A stretch of 64,000 nucleotides of DNA, taken from the NCBI GenBank assembly GCA_022497155.1, contig MU385754.1:186001-250000 (forward strand), in the 5' to 3' direction. Under the pieces are notes generated by a model. That model saw only the letters and a list, made by a program, of their open reading frames with translations. It was not told where the DNA came from and searched no databases. Made by a program: the position numbers and the translations under genes. The DNA is from Whalleya microplaca (lineage: Eukaryota; Ascomycota; Sordariomycetes; Xylariales; Xylariaceae). Numbering within the stretch: the first letter of the stretch is position 1; the number at the start of each line of letters is the position of its first letter. Positions 34,248-46,831 of the stretch are shown piece after piece.

Positions 34248-36406
34248 TCATGTCACCTGCAGGTGGCCGGCACCCAGGCCGGGGATGAACTCGTACAGGA
34301 CGGGCACGCCCTCGACGGCGATCCAGCCGATACCTGGTATATTGATTAGCAAGTCGAAGAAACGATATCACAGAACATGGATGAGAGCGAGATGACATGA
34401 AATAAGACGAGAATCAAAGACTTACCAGTATAGACAATAAGTTTCGTAACGACCTCGACATCGTACCTGACCCGCGGCTTAATCAGCTTCGAGAAGACCT
34501 CCTTCTCACCAAGCTCGTCCTGTGAGCCAATATACAGATCCGGCTCGGCATTACCATTGCCATTGCCCTTCCCAGTCCCGTTACCCTCCGCCGTCTCCGC
34601 CGCCGGCGTGACCACGACGGTGCCCTCGCCCATCAGCTTCTCGTAGTCGCTGGGCCTATTATTATGATGAATCTGCCGACTGCTAACCGCCGAGCTCCGA
34701 CCCCCACTCGCGTAGTCGTCCCCGGTCTTGAGGTCCTGCACGCTGCCCTTGCCGCGCAGGCCACCGCCTCCCGGAACCGGGGGTCCCCCCGATTGGCTGC
34801 TGATGCTCTCCTTGCGGCGGCGCTCGCGGTACGCGAGGGTCTCGTACGCGTCGGCGGCGCTCTGGGGGCCCACGGACACGGACCTACCGCGGCCGGGGTG
34901 GCGGACGGCGGTGATGAGGCCGGGGAGGTCGGCGACGTTGGGGATGACGTTGTCGACGCGGAGCCGCAGCGGGATGTTCTTGTACTCGGAGGCCGGCATG
35001 AAGAAGCGGCGCGGCAGGCTGAGCCCCCAGGTCTCGATCAGGCGGAAGAGGTGCGGCAGGCCGCGCAGCAGCGAGGGCTTGGCGGCCTCGCGCCAGCCGA
35101 TGATCAGGAGCACGCCGAACAGGATGCGCAGGACCACGGCGGGCAGGCCCAGCGCGGCCAGGTCGAAGGGGATCGCGGCGAAGGACGACCGGTTGAAGTG
35201 CCAGGTTCCCAGCTCGAGGCCGATCATGACCCCCGCGAAGGAGACGCTGTCGTCGAAGCAGGGGCAGTCGTCGGCTGGTTCCGGATGGACCCTGACTAGG
35301 ATGATTATTAGCAAGATGACGGCGGAGATGCTACTCCAGCCGTTCTGCTGCAGATAATCGTGCAGTGCCGGGCCGTAGTAGAATTCGATCAGCGAGATAA
35401 CTGCGCCCATGATCGATCCTATTATCACATCCAGGAAACCGTGCATGCCGCAGTACAGGCGGCCAAAGATAATGCTGACGGCATAGAAGTACGAGAGTGC
35501 CTCTAGGGTGAATTGCGTGTTAGGCTGGAAGTCGTTATCTGGCGACCTAAGACATAATACCGCGTATACGGCGACTGAGACTGCATTAGCTGAGTGTGTC
35601 GACGGGAAGCCGTACTCGAGCGCCGCCGAGCCGGACATGGTGATTCGATGGAGCGGTGGTGATAACGGTCGCGGTAGAGAGAAGAAGTCCTTTACAAATC
35701 CGGTAAAGAAGACGCCGGTTGCGAGGATGTGCACGAGTCTAGTTGTCCTGTCAGCTTCAAGCTCCATGGTGCCAGACTTGACGATACAATATCCATATCG
35801 TCTTGGAGATAGATAGATAGCCCATACCCTTTGCCAAAGGAGGCATACCCGCACCAGAACAAGATGGGCAGCCCTATCATGAAGAATGTATGGGTGCCGA
35901 GGTTCGCCGTAATGGCAAAGTAGCTATCGAGCGCGTGCGAGCGCAACTTGTCTTGCATCCAGGCCAGGTAGGGCGTCTCCCATCTCACGAGGGGAAGCGC
36001 CCACTGTCGCATCTCGTATCGCCATTTCGGAAGAGCGCGCTTGTCTGCACGCCGACGATCAGTACGAAGACTTCTTTTTCTCTCTCAGATGTGACACGCC
36101 CAATCTCTCTCTCTCTCTCTATACATGAACGTTCCTAAGCTCCAAGTCGCAACGCAACGCAACCTCCACCATAGGTAGATAGGTAGGGCTTTGGTGTGTG
36201 ACATGAACGATTGGTTTCCGCGCGCTCTCTCTCTCTCTCTCTCATGCAGGACGGCACAACGTACAATGATCTAAACTCCGCAGTCCAGCATCTATCACAG
36301 GCGGCGTCGCTGTCGTCGTATCGTCCTTGCTCGAAGGATTCGCCTTTTCGACGGTCTCGCCGGCGATGCACGAGCCGTTGGCGTGGGAGTGGGCGGTAGA
36401 ATTCAT
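34248..36406 (-). CDS. LCB3: long-chain base-1-phosphate phosphatase (Lcb3/Ysr3 type)
   Basis: Removes phosphate from dihydrosphingosine-1-phosphate in the ER, in sphingolipid metabolism. Four exons, 36406-36265, 36044-35828, 35747-34426 and 34333-34248, give 588 residues. The PAP2 superfamily signature is complete: KDFFSLPRP, then GFPSTHS, then FGRLYCGMHGFLDV. Several membrane segments follow (SAVILLIIILV, LRILFGVLLIIGW). The first exon supplies the cytosolic head (DAGLRSLDHY) that continues into KRALPKWRYEMRQW after the intron. A hydrophilic Gly/Ser/Asn-rich insert (around residues 440-530) precedes the conserved tail IGWIAVEGVPVLYEFIPGLG. The first intron is 220 nt and contains CT repeats. 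Confidence 0.93.
36104..36243. repeat. two CT dinucleotide runs in the first LCB3 intron
   Basis: CT runs at 36104-36120 and 36224-36243 flank the middle of the 220-nt intron; read on the minus strand they are GA repeats. Confidence 0.8.
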
Positions 36407-37482
36407 CGGATTCGGGGGTCTGTTCGCTCGAAGCTCGAAGGCAGCATCAATGTTGGCAAGGATGAGACTGGCGGCGGTCCAGTCCCGGTAATAGCAGCGG
36501 TGATGGGCAGCAGGGTAGTAGTAGTAGTAGCAGTAGTAAAGGAAGAAGAGGATAGACGACGCCGGTTCGGATGGTGGAGGCGCATCGAAGGATCAACGGT
36601 ACTGACTAGTTCCTCTTTTTTCCTCGTCACTACGTTATATGTAGGTCGGTAGGTAGCTTTACCTTAGCGATCGTACATTGACGTATGAAGTAGAGAGGTA
36701 GACAAGTAGAGAGAAGCAGTAGGACGATAGATAGATAGATAGATAGGTAATTGATGGTCTAACTATAATAAGATCGTAGGTATTCCGTATTGTATGTATA
36801 TACGAAACTGTTCTATTGTATGTCTATTGGCGTCTGTGCTGTAATGTCGTTTTAGATTGATTATTAGACTTTGCCATCGTTGGAATTAGCTTTGCCCTAT
36901 CGTGACGGTCGCAAATCAGAGTTGTTGGATGTATTCCCTTGCTGCCTCGCCGCTCTTCCCCCCACGTCCCGTCTTCTTTTTTAGTTTGACCCGTACGTGA
37001 ATATGTACTGTACCTAGGTAGTTGGAGAGGGTAGTTGTACGCAGTAGTACGCCCCGTTGGTATGGCGTGGTCCATTCAGCCGCTGGGCTGGTGGCAGGTG
37101 TGGCACGCCGGAGGGTGTTCACTCACTCAGGCGGCAGGGAGGGTCCCCTAACTGCTAACTTGATAAAATAAGCCCCCCTGCCCAGGACCTCGGGAGAGAG
37201 TGAGGTCAATGGAGGGTGGTCCGAGTGTATAGCGAATTTTCAGGGGTGAACCTTACATAATCCGTCCCTATGAATTTCTGAAAGGTGAAAACGCCCCGCC
37301 GGTTGAGCTTAAGCGGTCGATCATCCCAGGTAAGCACTGACCCCTTATATACACGTGACTTGCAATAAACCGTCATGAATTCGGAGTTGGAGGATACATG
37401 TTGTATATCCTCGATATATTTCGATACAACTAACTCCCGCTCCTTGTAATACCAAAGGGCCGTATACGAATATGTACACACG
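36407..37482. other. divergent promoter region
   Basis: About 1.1 kb between LCB3 (minus) and the reductase (plus). It contains GATA repeats at 36724-36746, a TAG/CAG triplet run near 36514-36535 and a perfect TACCTAGGTA at 37011. No gene is seen. Confidence 0.45.
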
Positions 37483-38532
37483 ATGAGCCTACGCGGGAAA
37501 CGCTGCATCGTCACCGGCAGCAGCCGGGGTATCGGGCTAGCCATCGCCCAGTTGTTCGCCGTCCGCGGTGGCACGTGCGTGCTCGCCGGCCGGACGCAAC
37601 GGTCGCTCGACTTCGCGCTCCAGACCCTCAGCACCGAGGGCGACCAGAACCATCGTACATTCCCCCTCGACGTGACTTCGGGCACCAATTGGGACCATCT
37701 GGTACATGAGATGGAAGATGTCAGTTGCTGTTATCCTAACTCCAAGCTGACTGACTCAATGGCAACAACGTGATAGGAAAACTGCGACATCCTGGTGAAT
37801 TGCGCCGGCATTTCCCAGAATTCCGTCTTAGCACGTACCCCTGATGACAAAGTGAATGCTATCGTGGACACTAACCTTATGGGCACCATATGGGGTTGCA
37901 AGAAATTTATTCCAAAAATGATGAGGCAAAGGAAAGGCGGAAAGGAGGAACGCGGTAGGTTGATGAGCCGACCCCCCTCCCTCCTCTTATCCTATCCGTG
38001 TATGTCGCTAAACGTGAATGAAAACTCTAGGCTGCATCGTCAATGTGTCTAGTCTACTTGCCACTCATGGGGGGCGGGGGGCAAGCATTTATGCTGCCTC
38101 GAAAGCCGGCGTTGTTGGTATGAACACAAATCTCCGTTTTATTTCTGATTATGGGACATCCTAATGCCCCCCATTCTAGCTTTCACGCGATCTCTGGCCT
38201 GGGAAACCGGCAGATTCGGTATTCGCGTAAATGCCCTGCTGCCTGGATATGTCCAGACACGGATGACAGAACGTGAGACTTTTTTTCCCTCCCCTTTTCC
38301 TTCCCAGCCTCGATCATGCCCGATCCTTGGTTTCCTCCCCCCTTAAGGTACAACGTTACTAATATACAGGCTTGATGTAGAGCTAGACAATGAGGGCAAG
38401 CTTTCTACTACAGTCCCTCTAGGTCGACTAGGCACGACTGATGAGATCGCATCAGCCGCATTGTTCCTAGTCGTGAATAGCTATGTACACAATTGCGTCC
38501 TCAACATAGACGGAGGCCTGAGTGCAACATGA
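37483..38532 (+). CDS. short-chain dehydrogenase/reductase (3-oxoacyl-ACP reductase-like); last junction shifts frame
   Basis: NAD(P)-dependent oxidoreductase of the classical SDR group. Exons 37483-37719, 37777-37954, 38031-38117 and 38180-38272 join in frame. They encode TGSSRGIGLA (cofactor), LVNCAGIS, INVSS-type IVNVSSLLA, the catalytic YAASK and PGYVQTRMTE. The final exon (38371-38532) encodes the expected end, LDVELDNEGKLS through VLNIDGGLSAT. With the only visible donor (GTGAGA at 38273) and acceptor (ATACAG ending 38369), the join is one base out: translation reads R-L-M and stops, losing 54 residues. This could be a real lesion, a sequencing error or an unusual splice. It resembles mitochondrial/FabG-like reductases, but no targeting peptide is seen. 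The 3' end lies 54 bp from convergent UBA2. Confidence 0.72.
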
Positions 38533-38586
38533 GTTGTGTGGTCTCTATGGTGTGTGCATTGTGGCAACTCCGTTCAATGGCAAGGT

Positions 38587-40988
38587 TCAGTCGTCGTCAA
38601 GCACAATCGGTCCAGTCGGTACGTCGTCATCATCGACAATAACGACATCGTCCCCTCCAACCGGAGCGGCCACCTTGGCCTTTTTAGCTTGCGGCGCCCC
38701 AGAGTCGTCTGATCTTGATCGCTTCAGGTCGTTGGCAGAAGCAGGTTCGTCACCAGCATGCTTGCCATTGCCATTGGTCTGGCTGACCCCAGTGGTCTTG
38801 GCTGGAGGCGTCTTTTTGGGTCTCCGAGGGATTTCTGGCGCCTTGTCCGGCACAGGGCCTTTGATGGGCTTAGCCGTCAATGGTTGGTTGCTATTGAGAA
38901 CATCAGTGACTGCCGCTACCAAGATCGGCTCATGACTTACGTTTCTTGTATCTGTAGAACGACGTTGACGAAGGAGTCCTCTTCAGCATCGTCAACGATT
39001 ATGACAAGACTATCTTGCTTGATGCCTATAAATAGTTAGATATACTCCTGTACACATCGAATTACATGAACACGAACCGAGGTCGGTAAGAAGCTTCTGA
39101 AGATTGTCCGTCTCATCAGGATCATAGAGTAGGCCAGCCTCACTGTTGACTGCGAATTCCTTCTCCCCATAACCGAGCTGCAATCTGACGAAGTCTTCAA
39201 CTAGATCGTTGAGCGTAGCCCTTGACAGGTCGACATAAACACTAGTAGTGTAGAGGCTGCAGATTGGGCAATCTGGATTTGGCGCTCGGGGACGATCTGG
39301 TGCTAGTAATCTCTGGTTTGCGAATGGCGTCAAGAAGACCTAGCTCATTAGTATCTGGCCGAATTCAGTGTCGTATGTCTCTTACCTCTTGCGCCTCGTC
39401 GTACTGTCCCTTGAGAACCTTAAAGGATTCAAGAACACAAAGGCCAGCGACTATTGCATTGGTTGTAGCAATAGCTGGTATGATATTGCCGGCCATCTGC
39501 TTGATATCAAACCGCGACTTACCGTCAATCCCGAAGACATGGGATCGAATGTTTGCGCTCGCAGCAACAAAGTCGAGTGTATCATCGTCATCTTTATCGA
39601 ACGTGATTGTTGGCTTTGGCGATTGCCCATCATGCGCCGATAACAACTTTAACATCCGCTTGCTTAAGCGAGCCAGGCTATCGTTGAAGACGACCAGATT
39701 TTCTGTCAGAGACCACGTTCGTTGTCCATCCTTGACGATGTCATCCTTTGCCGCAAGAGCCTCGGACGCCTCGCGCATTAATGTCTCGTACTCTAGAGGC
39801 TCGGGTCGTTTCCTCGACTGCCACATGTCTTCCATCGCGCACAGACGGGTAATATCCGTTTTGAAGACTTTGTCGAATAACATTTGCGGGAACTGCTCTG
39901 TGCCGACAGATTCCCTGATCTTTCTCAGTGCCTCGGACTCCTTCTTGAGCTCGGCAATTTCCGCTGCATTGTCGGTATTTTCAGAATTGTCGACGGCGGT
40001 TTGGTCCTCGCTCGTACCGAAGATTTCGTTGAGAAGATAGCTCTTGGCCCAGACTATGCAATGAATCGGTTGGCTTGGAGTACTTCGGATCGTGCATACG
40101 GGGAAGGATTTAGGCACTTCCTTGGTCGAACAGTCATAGCACGCCGTGACACCCTTCTTGATGACCTGAACTTGACCATTGAAGCCCGTCGTTCCGCTCT
40201 CGATCAGGGGGACATCTGCCGCCAAACACATCTTGTTCACATGTCGTCTCGCCTCAAGGTTGTCTAGCGCATTGAAAACGAGTCTAAAGCCCCCGAACCA
40301 CTCGACATTGAATTGCGCATCCTTAATGTTGGCGTGATGCGCAACGATCTCTACGTTCGGGTTGAACTTCTGCGCCGCGTCCTTGGCTACCTATCGTCTG
40401 ATCAGTATCCTTGCTCAAAATACACACAATCTCGGTTTCCGTCAACTCGTACCAGGGCTTTCGATTTCTTGATATGCTCATGTCGGAAAAGGAATTGGCG
40501 GTTTAAATTACTTAGATCGATAGTGTCGAGGTCGACGATGTGGACTTCACCGAAGCCTGTAAGGACAAGGTTCTTTAATAGTTCACAGCCGATTCCGCCA
40601 GCGCCCACCATCAGAACGCGCGCCTGCGGAACATCTGTTAGCATGGATCGTGGATCGGCCGACGGGTACAGCTCCATCCTGTTTCATTGGGAGATGCCGG
40701 GGGAGAAGGGACAGTTTCGGGGTACACGCGCGGCGGGTGGAAGGTGAACGTCGGATGGGCAGACGGAGTGATGTCGCGAGGTAAGCGATGTCGCGAAGTG
40801 ATGGCGCGCAGAAGGTCGTGGAACTGCACGGCTGGATCGCAAACACGGAAGTCCCGTACATAATGCGCAGCTGCAGGTATTCGCAAAGCGCAAACAAATT
40901 ATGCAAATTGGCGACTAACCTCCTTTACGCTTTTATTCAGCGATGGGCCAAGCGACTGGCGATTGAAGGTGTCGCGAACCACGGCCAT
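38587..40988 (-). CDS. UBA2: SUMO-activating enzyme catalytic subunit Uba2
   Basis: With Aos1, adenylates SUMO and carries it as a thioester, mainly in the nucleus. Six exons, 40988-40920, 40623-40453, 40390-39386, 39339-39078, 39025-38941 and 38890-38587, give 631 residues. The first exon encodes [20 protein letters not shown]. The nucleotide loop is [17 protein letters not shown], followed by [22 protein letters not shown] zinc pair precedes the catalytic cysteine in [16 protein letters not shown], and the second zinc pair is PDCPIC. The ubiquitin-fold part includes [13 protein letters not shown]. The tail is basic ([14 protein letters not shown]) and ends with a SUMO-interaction motif, [10 protein letters not shown]. 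The first intron is 296 nt, the others 46-62 nt. Confidence 0.95.
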
Positions 40989-42149
40989 GGTCAACAGCTA
41001 CCCAGGTGTTGTCACGGGAGGGATGCTCGTCGATGCATGTATGATGCAATGCGTGAATAAGCTGGTACTGTGGACGATAGATGGGCCGTGAGAGGGAAAA
41101 GAAGGTTTGTCGAGGTAAGAGTGGTGAAAGAAGCACGGCTGGGAGGGATGGATTTGGTATTAGTAGGCAGGTGGTATGTAATAAGAGGTGGTAAGAGGTG
41201 GTGAGAGGTAGGTAATAGGAGATATGTAGGTAGAGTAGGCACGACGCCTTAAAGCTGCGAGGCTCCTGCCCTTACGCAGTAAGAAGTGTCAATTGGAACT
41301 ATGACGGGCAGGATGCTCCCGCTGGGAGCTGCTAGTATGTCTAAGGTAGGTAGGTAGGTATGTATTCCGTACTTCCTGTACCTGATTCGCAGTATGCGTA
41401 CGTATGTACAGTACATATGTAGCCGCTAACCTCGGACGCCTCGGGGCACGATTAGCAGGTTCCGGTTGCTGTGATTGAACCTTCCTATGCTCTAGGCATC
41501 GCTCTGGTAGGCAGGTGGCATGGTGCGCAGATGGGCTTCAGTGTGCATATGCACCTAGCAGGCCCAGTCGCACTTACTGTGGACCTTGGGAACCTAGCGG
41601 TCGTGGGGCTGCCGGAACGTGACGCAATTGGGTGAGTGTCCACTAATATCCCAAGTCAGTAAGGAACTTGCACATCATTGGATGGCCTGTGCCTGCGATG
41701 CTGACTGGATCTTTTCGCTGTTTGTGACGCAGTCTTGGAAAGTAAACCGTGTGTACCTACAGTTTACCTGCTCAGCCGCTCTTGCGATACGTAACGAGGC
41801 CAATAGCCTGTATGGATTGCATATGCTGCACTGTACATGGGGATTTCACAGGCTCTACTATACTTGGTCACAATCACCTCTTCAGTATCACCGACTAGGT
41901 TGTTTATATGCGTACAGGAACACCTCGGGTCTTTTTTATTCTACACATACATACTTATTAGGTCTAACGGTTTCTGCGTGCCACACAACCTACTAGATAT
42001 TTCGAGTCAGGCTCGAATCACAAAATTGGCCTCGTTTCTCTACCCTTTTGTCTGAGACCTGGACTGTTGGAAACCAAACAACCAGTTCTAGACGTTACTT
42101 GATTTCCTGATTACCTAGGTTCATTCTCTTGAGATAAGTTTTCTCTGTC
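40989..42149. other. divergent promoter region between UBA2 and QNG1
   Basis: About 1.2 kb containing GGTAGGTAGGTA near 41345 and TACCTAGG at 42112. The frame at 41619-41996 has no recognisable content. Confidence 0.45.
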
Positions 42150-43488
42150 ATGTCCGACGATGAAGCAGATCCAGAGCTCTTGGCTCTTCTCAGGCAGCAT
42201 TTCCAAGGGAAGCTCAACCTTGATGAAGAGCCCGAGACAGGTGTCTTAGAAGGCGCTGAGTACGTTTATGACAACTCGATTGACGTGGCGTTGGATATGA
42301 GAGCCACCAAGAACGCGGTTGCTTTGATTTCTGAGCAGATGCAACAGAAGGAATTCTCTACTGCCAACTGGTCAGAGCACGAGTTACATCCAAAGGCAAA
42401 GGACGAATCAACCGTTGCCTTCATCTTTACGATGGACTTGCTCAATTTCTCATTCTGGTCCTTACTTCCTGAGGATGAGCGTTTCGCTGTCTCCTACCGA
42501 GACAAAACGTGGACTGGGTACTGGAGCCTAGTTGCTTCACTACAGAGGGCGTTGGAAGAAGGTGGGTGGAGGTTTCTTTTATATGAACGCCTCGTTAAAA
42601 TGTTGTTCTACATCCCTGTTTACTTTGACCTTTCGGTTCTTTCGGGATGAACATCGTTAATCGCTGCCTCAAGATATCCCCATTACCGATCCGCATTATT
42701 GGCAAAACGAGGAGGAATGCAATCTGGAATCCTTGAAGTATATTTTCCGATCGTGCACCGACGAGGAGATGCCGCTTCTGGAAGCGCGACTTGCCTGTCT
42801 AAGAGAAGCCGGGCAAGTTCTGTACGAAGTAGGTTGACCCAGACAAACATCGCAATTTGGAAATGCATAGCCAACGCAGTTCGGCTTCTTGCAGAAATAT
42901 GACTGCAGCTTCACGAAATGCATAGAAGCTGCCAACAAATCCGCCGCCGGTTTGGTTAATCTCCTCGCCCGGGATTTCGCATGTTTCCGAGACGAGTTTC
43001 GGTTTGAGGGACGGCGCAAACCGATTCGCTTCCTCAAGCGTGCCCAGATCCTGGTAGCGGACATTTGGGCCTGTTTTAACGGTGAGGATTATGGGGAATT
43101 TCGGGATATTGACAAGATCACCATGTTTGCCGACTACCGTGTGCCACAAATACTAGCCACGTTAGGTTGTATATGGTACAGCCCGCCATTACTGGCCATG
43201 GTGGCAAGGCACGATATTCTAGAAAGCGGGAGCAGCTATGAAATGCAGGTCAGGGGTAAGTCCTCCGGGTTCACCCTCCCCAACTCAAACCAAGCCTTAC
43301 TAAAGCTATATATAGCTTGTAGCATCTGGTGCGTTGAACTCATCAGGCGTGAGATCAAACGCCAACATCCTGATACCAAGGTCAATGCTATCTTGATAGA
43401 CTTTTTCCTTTATGATACCATGAAGCTGTTAGAAGCTCAGGGGAAAGAGACGATACCACACCACCGGACGAGGAGCATCTGGTACTGA
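42150..43488 (+). CDS. QNG1: queuosine 5'-phosphate N-glycosylase/hydrolase (queuosine salvage, DUF2419)
   Basis: Releases queuine from queuosine nucleotides for tRNA modification (family knowledge: QNG1/C9orf64 family). Four exons, 42150-42561, 42674-42828, 42895-43255 and 43316-43488, give 366 residues. Family landmarks: STANWSEHELHPKAKDEST, FIFTMDLLNFSFWS, TGYWSLVASLQRALEEGD, then ITDPHYW, a charged helix, KRAQILVADIWACF and ITMFADYRVPQILATLG. The C-terminal helix contains ACSIWCVELIRREI. All splice junctions keep phase; donors are GTGGGT, GTAGGT and GTAAGT. Eukaryotes that salvage queuine but cannot make it keep this gene, so the organism probably takes up queuine. No targeting sequence is seen. 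Confidence 0.92.
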
Positions 43489-43767
43489 ACCATGTGAACA
43501 GATGAACTAAAGATTTCATCAACATGGGTTTAGAACCCAAAAAGGTACCAATGAATTGTCGCAGATACATGATGATATCACATAGCAATTTTCAATGTCA
43601 AATTGGAGAATATTTCGACGAATGCAATGAAGCAAAATTTAGTAGTCCCCAAACGCCGACGCAAACCCATCGTAGGCAACCCTGATCTAGTAAAATCACA
43701 ATATCCTAGCACGTCGTACAAACATCCATTACAAGCGAAGCCGCATGTAACCCTCCGAGCAGCCAGC

Positions 43768-44505
43768 TCAACCAGCGCCGACGGCAGTCGAGTTAAGAAT
43801 ATCGTCCATATACGCCTTCTCAATGCCCTTGGCGCCCTTCGCCTCCTCCTTCATCAGCACGGCCAGGACCTCTACCGGGGGCTCCAGGCCCAGCCTGTCG
43901 GCGCGCTGCCATCGCTTCACGCGGCTGATGCCGACACAGGGCTATCCGATAGACCACGTTAGCCAAGCCAAGTCACACGCCGAAACACGCACGGGAGCCA
44001 TGTATGGATTGATTGATTGATTGGGAGAGAGAGGGACACATACCCCGTACTGCGAGCTGACATCCCAATACCGTAGCACCTTCTCCGCGAGGCTCAGACC
44101 CTCCTGGTGCACCCTCTTCGCGATGCGCTCGCGCTCCAGCTGCCGCCAGTACTGGTCGATCTGGCGATCGGTGATCTTCTCGGCGCGGACCTCGGCCTCT
44201 GATTTCTCGGGGACGGGCTGCTCTGCCTCGGGCTTGGGCTCCTCTTCAACCTCGATATCAGCCTCTGCCGCTTCCGCTTCCGCTTCCGCTTCCGCCTTGA
44301 CGGCGGGGTCGTCGTTGTGGTCGTCGTCGTCCGTGGCGGAGATGTGGTGTTTCGCGAGCGGGCTCTGCTTCGTCGGCTTCGAGGCGAGGTCCTTAGACGC
44401 CTTCGACACGGAGGACTTGGTCACCCGGTGGTTGAAGGACAGCGTCGCCTGCTTGCCGGAGGAGGGGCGGCCGTGGCCGCTTGATCTTCTGGTGGTGGCG
44501 GGCAT
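43768..44505 (-). CDS. CDM1: DNA polymerase delta subunit 4 (POLD4/Cdm1)
   Basis: Small accessory subunit of DNA polymerase delta. Two exons, 44505-44044 and 43941-43768, joined in phase 0, give 211 residues. The conserved core crosses the intron: LSLAEKVLRYWDVSSQYG, then PCVGISRVKRWQRADRLGL, then EPPVEVLAVLMKEE. The N-terminus holds a PCNA-interaction-like box (KQATLSFNHR, matching QxxLSF) and a basic Ser-rich region. Between them is an acidic Ala/Glu repeat (KAEAEAEAEAAEADIEVEEE). The 102-nt intron includes ATTG repeats near 44010-44021. It is convergent with QNG1. Confidence 0.92.
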
Positions 44506-46831
44506 GGCGACAACAACCTATTCTGCTATCCTGTGCCTAGGTAGATATGTATGCGTAATCGTGACTTGGTGATTAGGCAGTTTGGGAAGGAAGTGGGGAG
44601 ATGCTTGGTAATTAGGAGATGTTGCACTTCCAGTTGGATGGGTAGATCTTTAGCGTCAATTGGGAATGACGTGGGGGATCTTCCAAAGTGGTACAGCGCC
44701 TTCCAGAGCATTGGCGGGGCAACACGAAAGGGGTGCGCTGGCACGTGATGTCTTGGACCCGTTATACCAACATTAAAAAGGAAAGAGTGTGTAACCTACT
44801 AGAGTTACCTACCTGATCTTTGATATAAATCCTCTCCCAGTTGATATTTCCTTGTCCAGAACATTTGACTACCAAGTGAAGGTATGTTGGAGAGTTTTAG
44901 CGGCACTCTCTCCCGAAATTCGCTGCCTAGCATTGTTTATCTCTTGAGTACCTACTACATGCTCCCATTTCTCTTAGATGGCTGTGTTATGAGTCTAAAA
45001 CATAATGTATAAGTACAGTTTATCTCCACCTTATTGTTACACGTCTGCTGAAAGCTTTCACCGAGGCCTGTCATGAGCAACCGATTCCTATAGACCTAGC
45101 TGGAAATGAGGCTGCCCAACTCATAAACTGCTCTGAGTCATGAAGTTATCTCCTATGATACTCCCATGTCATCAGTTTTGCGTAAACCTATCCGAATATG
45201 TTCATTGTTCAACATCCTTAAGTAGCTACAATTAGCGTATGAGAGACAATCATGTGCTTCTTATCCTCACTCTTTATAGGAACATGTCATTCTTCTTTAT
45301 CACGTCTATGATAAGAAAAGATTATAAAGTCTTTCCTGGTGAATCACAATACATTGCGAGTGGTCATTACAGTACGCCCATTTAATACCAGGAAATATAA
45401 TCCTAGACCCTACTTGTGTAAGTGTAAATAATACCGTGCCTAGGTATTTTGTCGGGCGTAGAGATAGAGGTGAAGTTCTTATAACATAAGATGTACCGAA
45501 GGCAGGATATTGAAAGGCACATACTCATATTTCTTACATAAATACACACTCTTGTGTCATAACAAATGAGTAAGTGCTGATGTTGTTAGAGTAAAAATGA
45601 GAAACCCCCTGCTTTCAATCACTCTGAAATACTGATCAAGGAAGACCATACAATGGTAAGGGTCCGATTGAAAGTATGAATAGTACGACAAAAGCATTTA
45701 CAAAGCTAACAGTGATGAAAGAAAGCAACACGGCAGTCAGTGATGAGAAACTCAAGGGCTTTGCCAAGGTACCAGGATAAGTGCCTGGCGAAGAACATCC
45801 CTTTATAAGAAGTCATGAATCTTTCTCTCGTCTACTTCTCAATATAATTGACATTATAGCTTAACTAAGTTGGCTATTCCAATCACCAGGTTTATCCCTA
45901 GGTTGTGGGTGGCCTCTCACTTCGTGATGGTACCTTGCTATTGAAGTAAATTACAATCAATCAACAAATCGAGAAGTCAATTAAGCTCTGTATTTCAGGA
46001 ACTCCGACCTAGAGAAAAGCGTAGGAAGCAATCTATACAATCTACATGATTGCTATAGCGTTAGATTAACTCCGCGAAGTCTTTGCCATGAACAATACTG
46101 CGCCTCTCAGAGCATCAAGCCTGCGCTATCACCACGACATCCTCGAGGCATTCTCATCCAACTCGAACAAAAATCCTACAGTAATTCAAGAATTCCCACA
46201 AGCATACGAACCCTGACCACAACATTGAAAGACCTTCTCTTCTTTGCTTTGCGGTGGGGAACCTATGCATTCAATGGTATGTACATACATACGTATGTAG
46301 TACACGTAAGCTCCCACTCAACCCCAGAGCCTAAGACAGTCGTGTAACGACCTAGCTCGAATACAGCCACTAGCTCTGCTGATTGATGGAAATAAATAGC
46401 TGAGTGTCGCCTCAACTTCGTGACACCTTATCCACGATTTCCGTATGTTCTGAACACTTCTCCGATGGAATGCATCATATCCGACGATTCACCGCTACGC
46501 CACAACCGCGCATCTACAACACATCACGGGATTGCCTTATCTAGCATTCACGCCGAGAAGACGACAGACCGGGTACTCAAAAAATGCCAAAGTTCCAATG
46601 CTTCTATGTACCGCGCGGGTTGGGCGCGAAACGTAACCTAAAATACAACGAAGCCTCACTCACTCACTCACTCACTCACTCACTCCTAATGTATAAACAA
46701 AACCGACCACGGACATTAAAATAGGGATGAACACGTTTCAAGAAAGACCAACGTTATCGCTTTATTCTGCGTGGGGACAAAAACACAATCAATCGTCATT
46801 ATTCAGTGTGGTGACTACTTCAACTGACCGC
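44506..46831. other. long intergenic region
   Basis: About 2.3 kb, AT-rich, no supported gene. It contains CCTAGGTA words at 44537 and 45440 and a TCAC repeat near 46656. The frame at 46420-46641 has no recognisable content. Confidence 0.45.
46656..46685. repeat. TCAC tetranucleotide repeat
   Basis: About seven and a half tandem TCAC units, close to the 3' end of the GH72 gene. Confidence 0.85.

Noticed and set aside
34664..35357. Plus-strand frames of about 210 codons opposite LCB3
   Set aside because: They lie opposite a complete PAP2 phosphatase exon and have Ala/Gly/Arg-biased composition without motifs.
38308..38369. Extra mini-exon that might repair the reductase frame
   Set aside because: It would need a 22-nt intron (38348-38369), too short for spliceosomal removal, and its frame still meets a stop.
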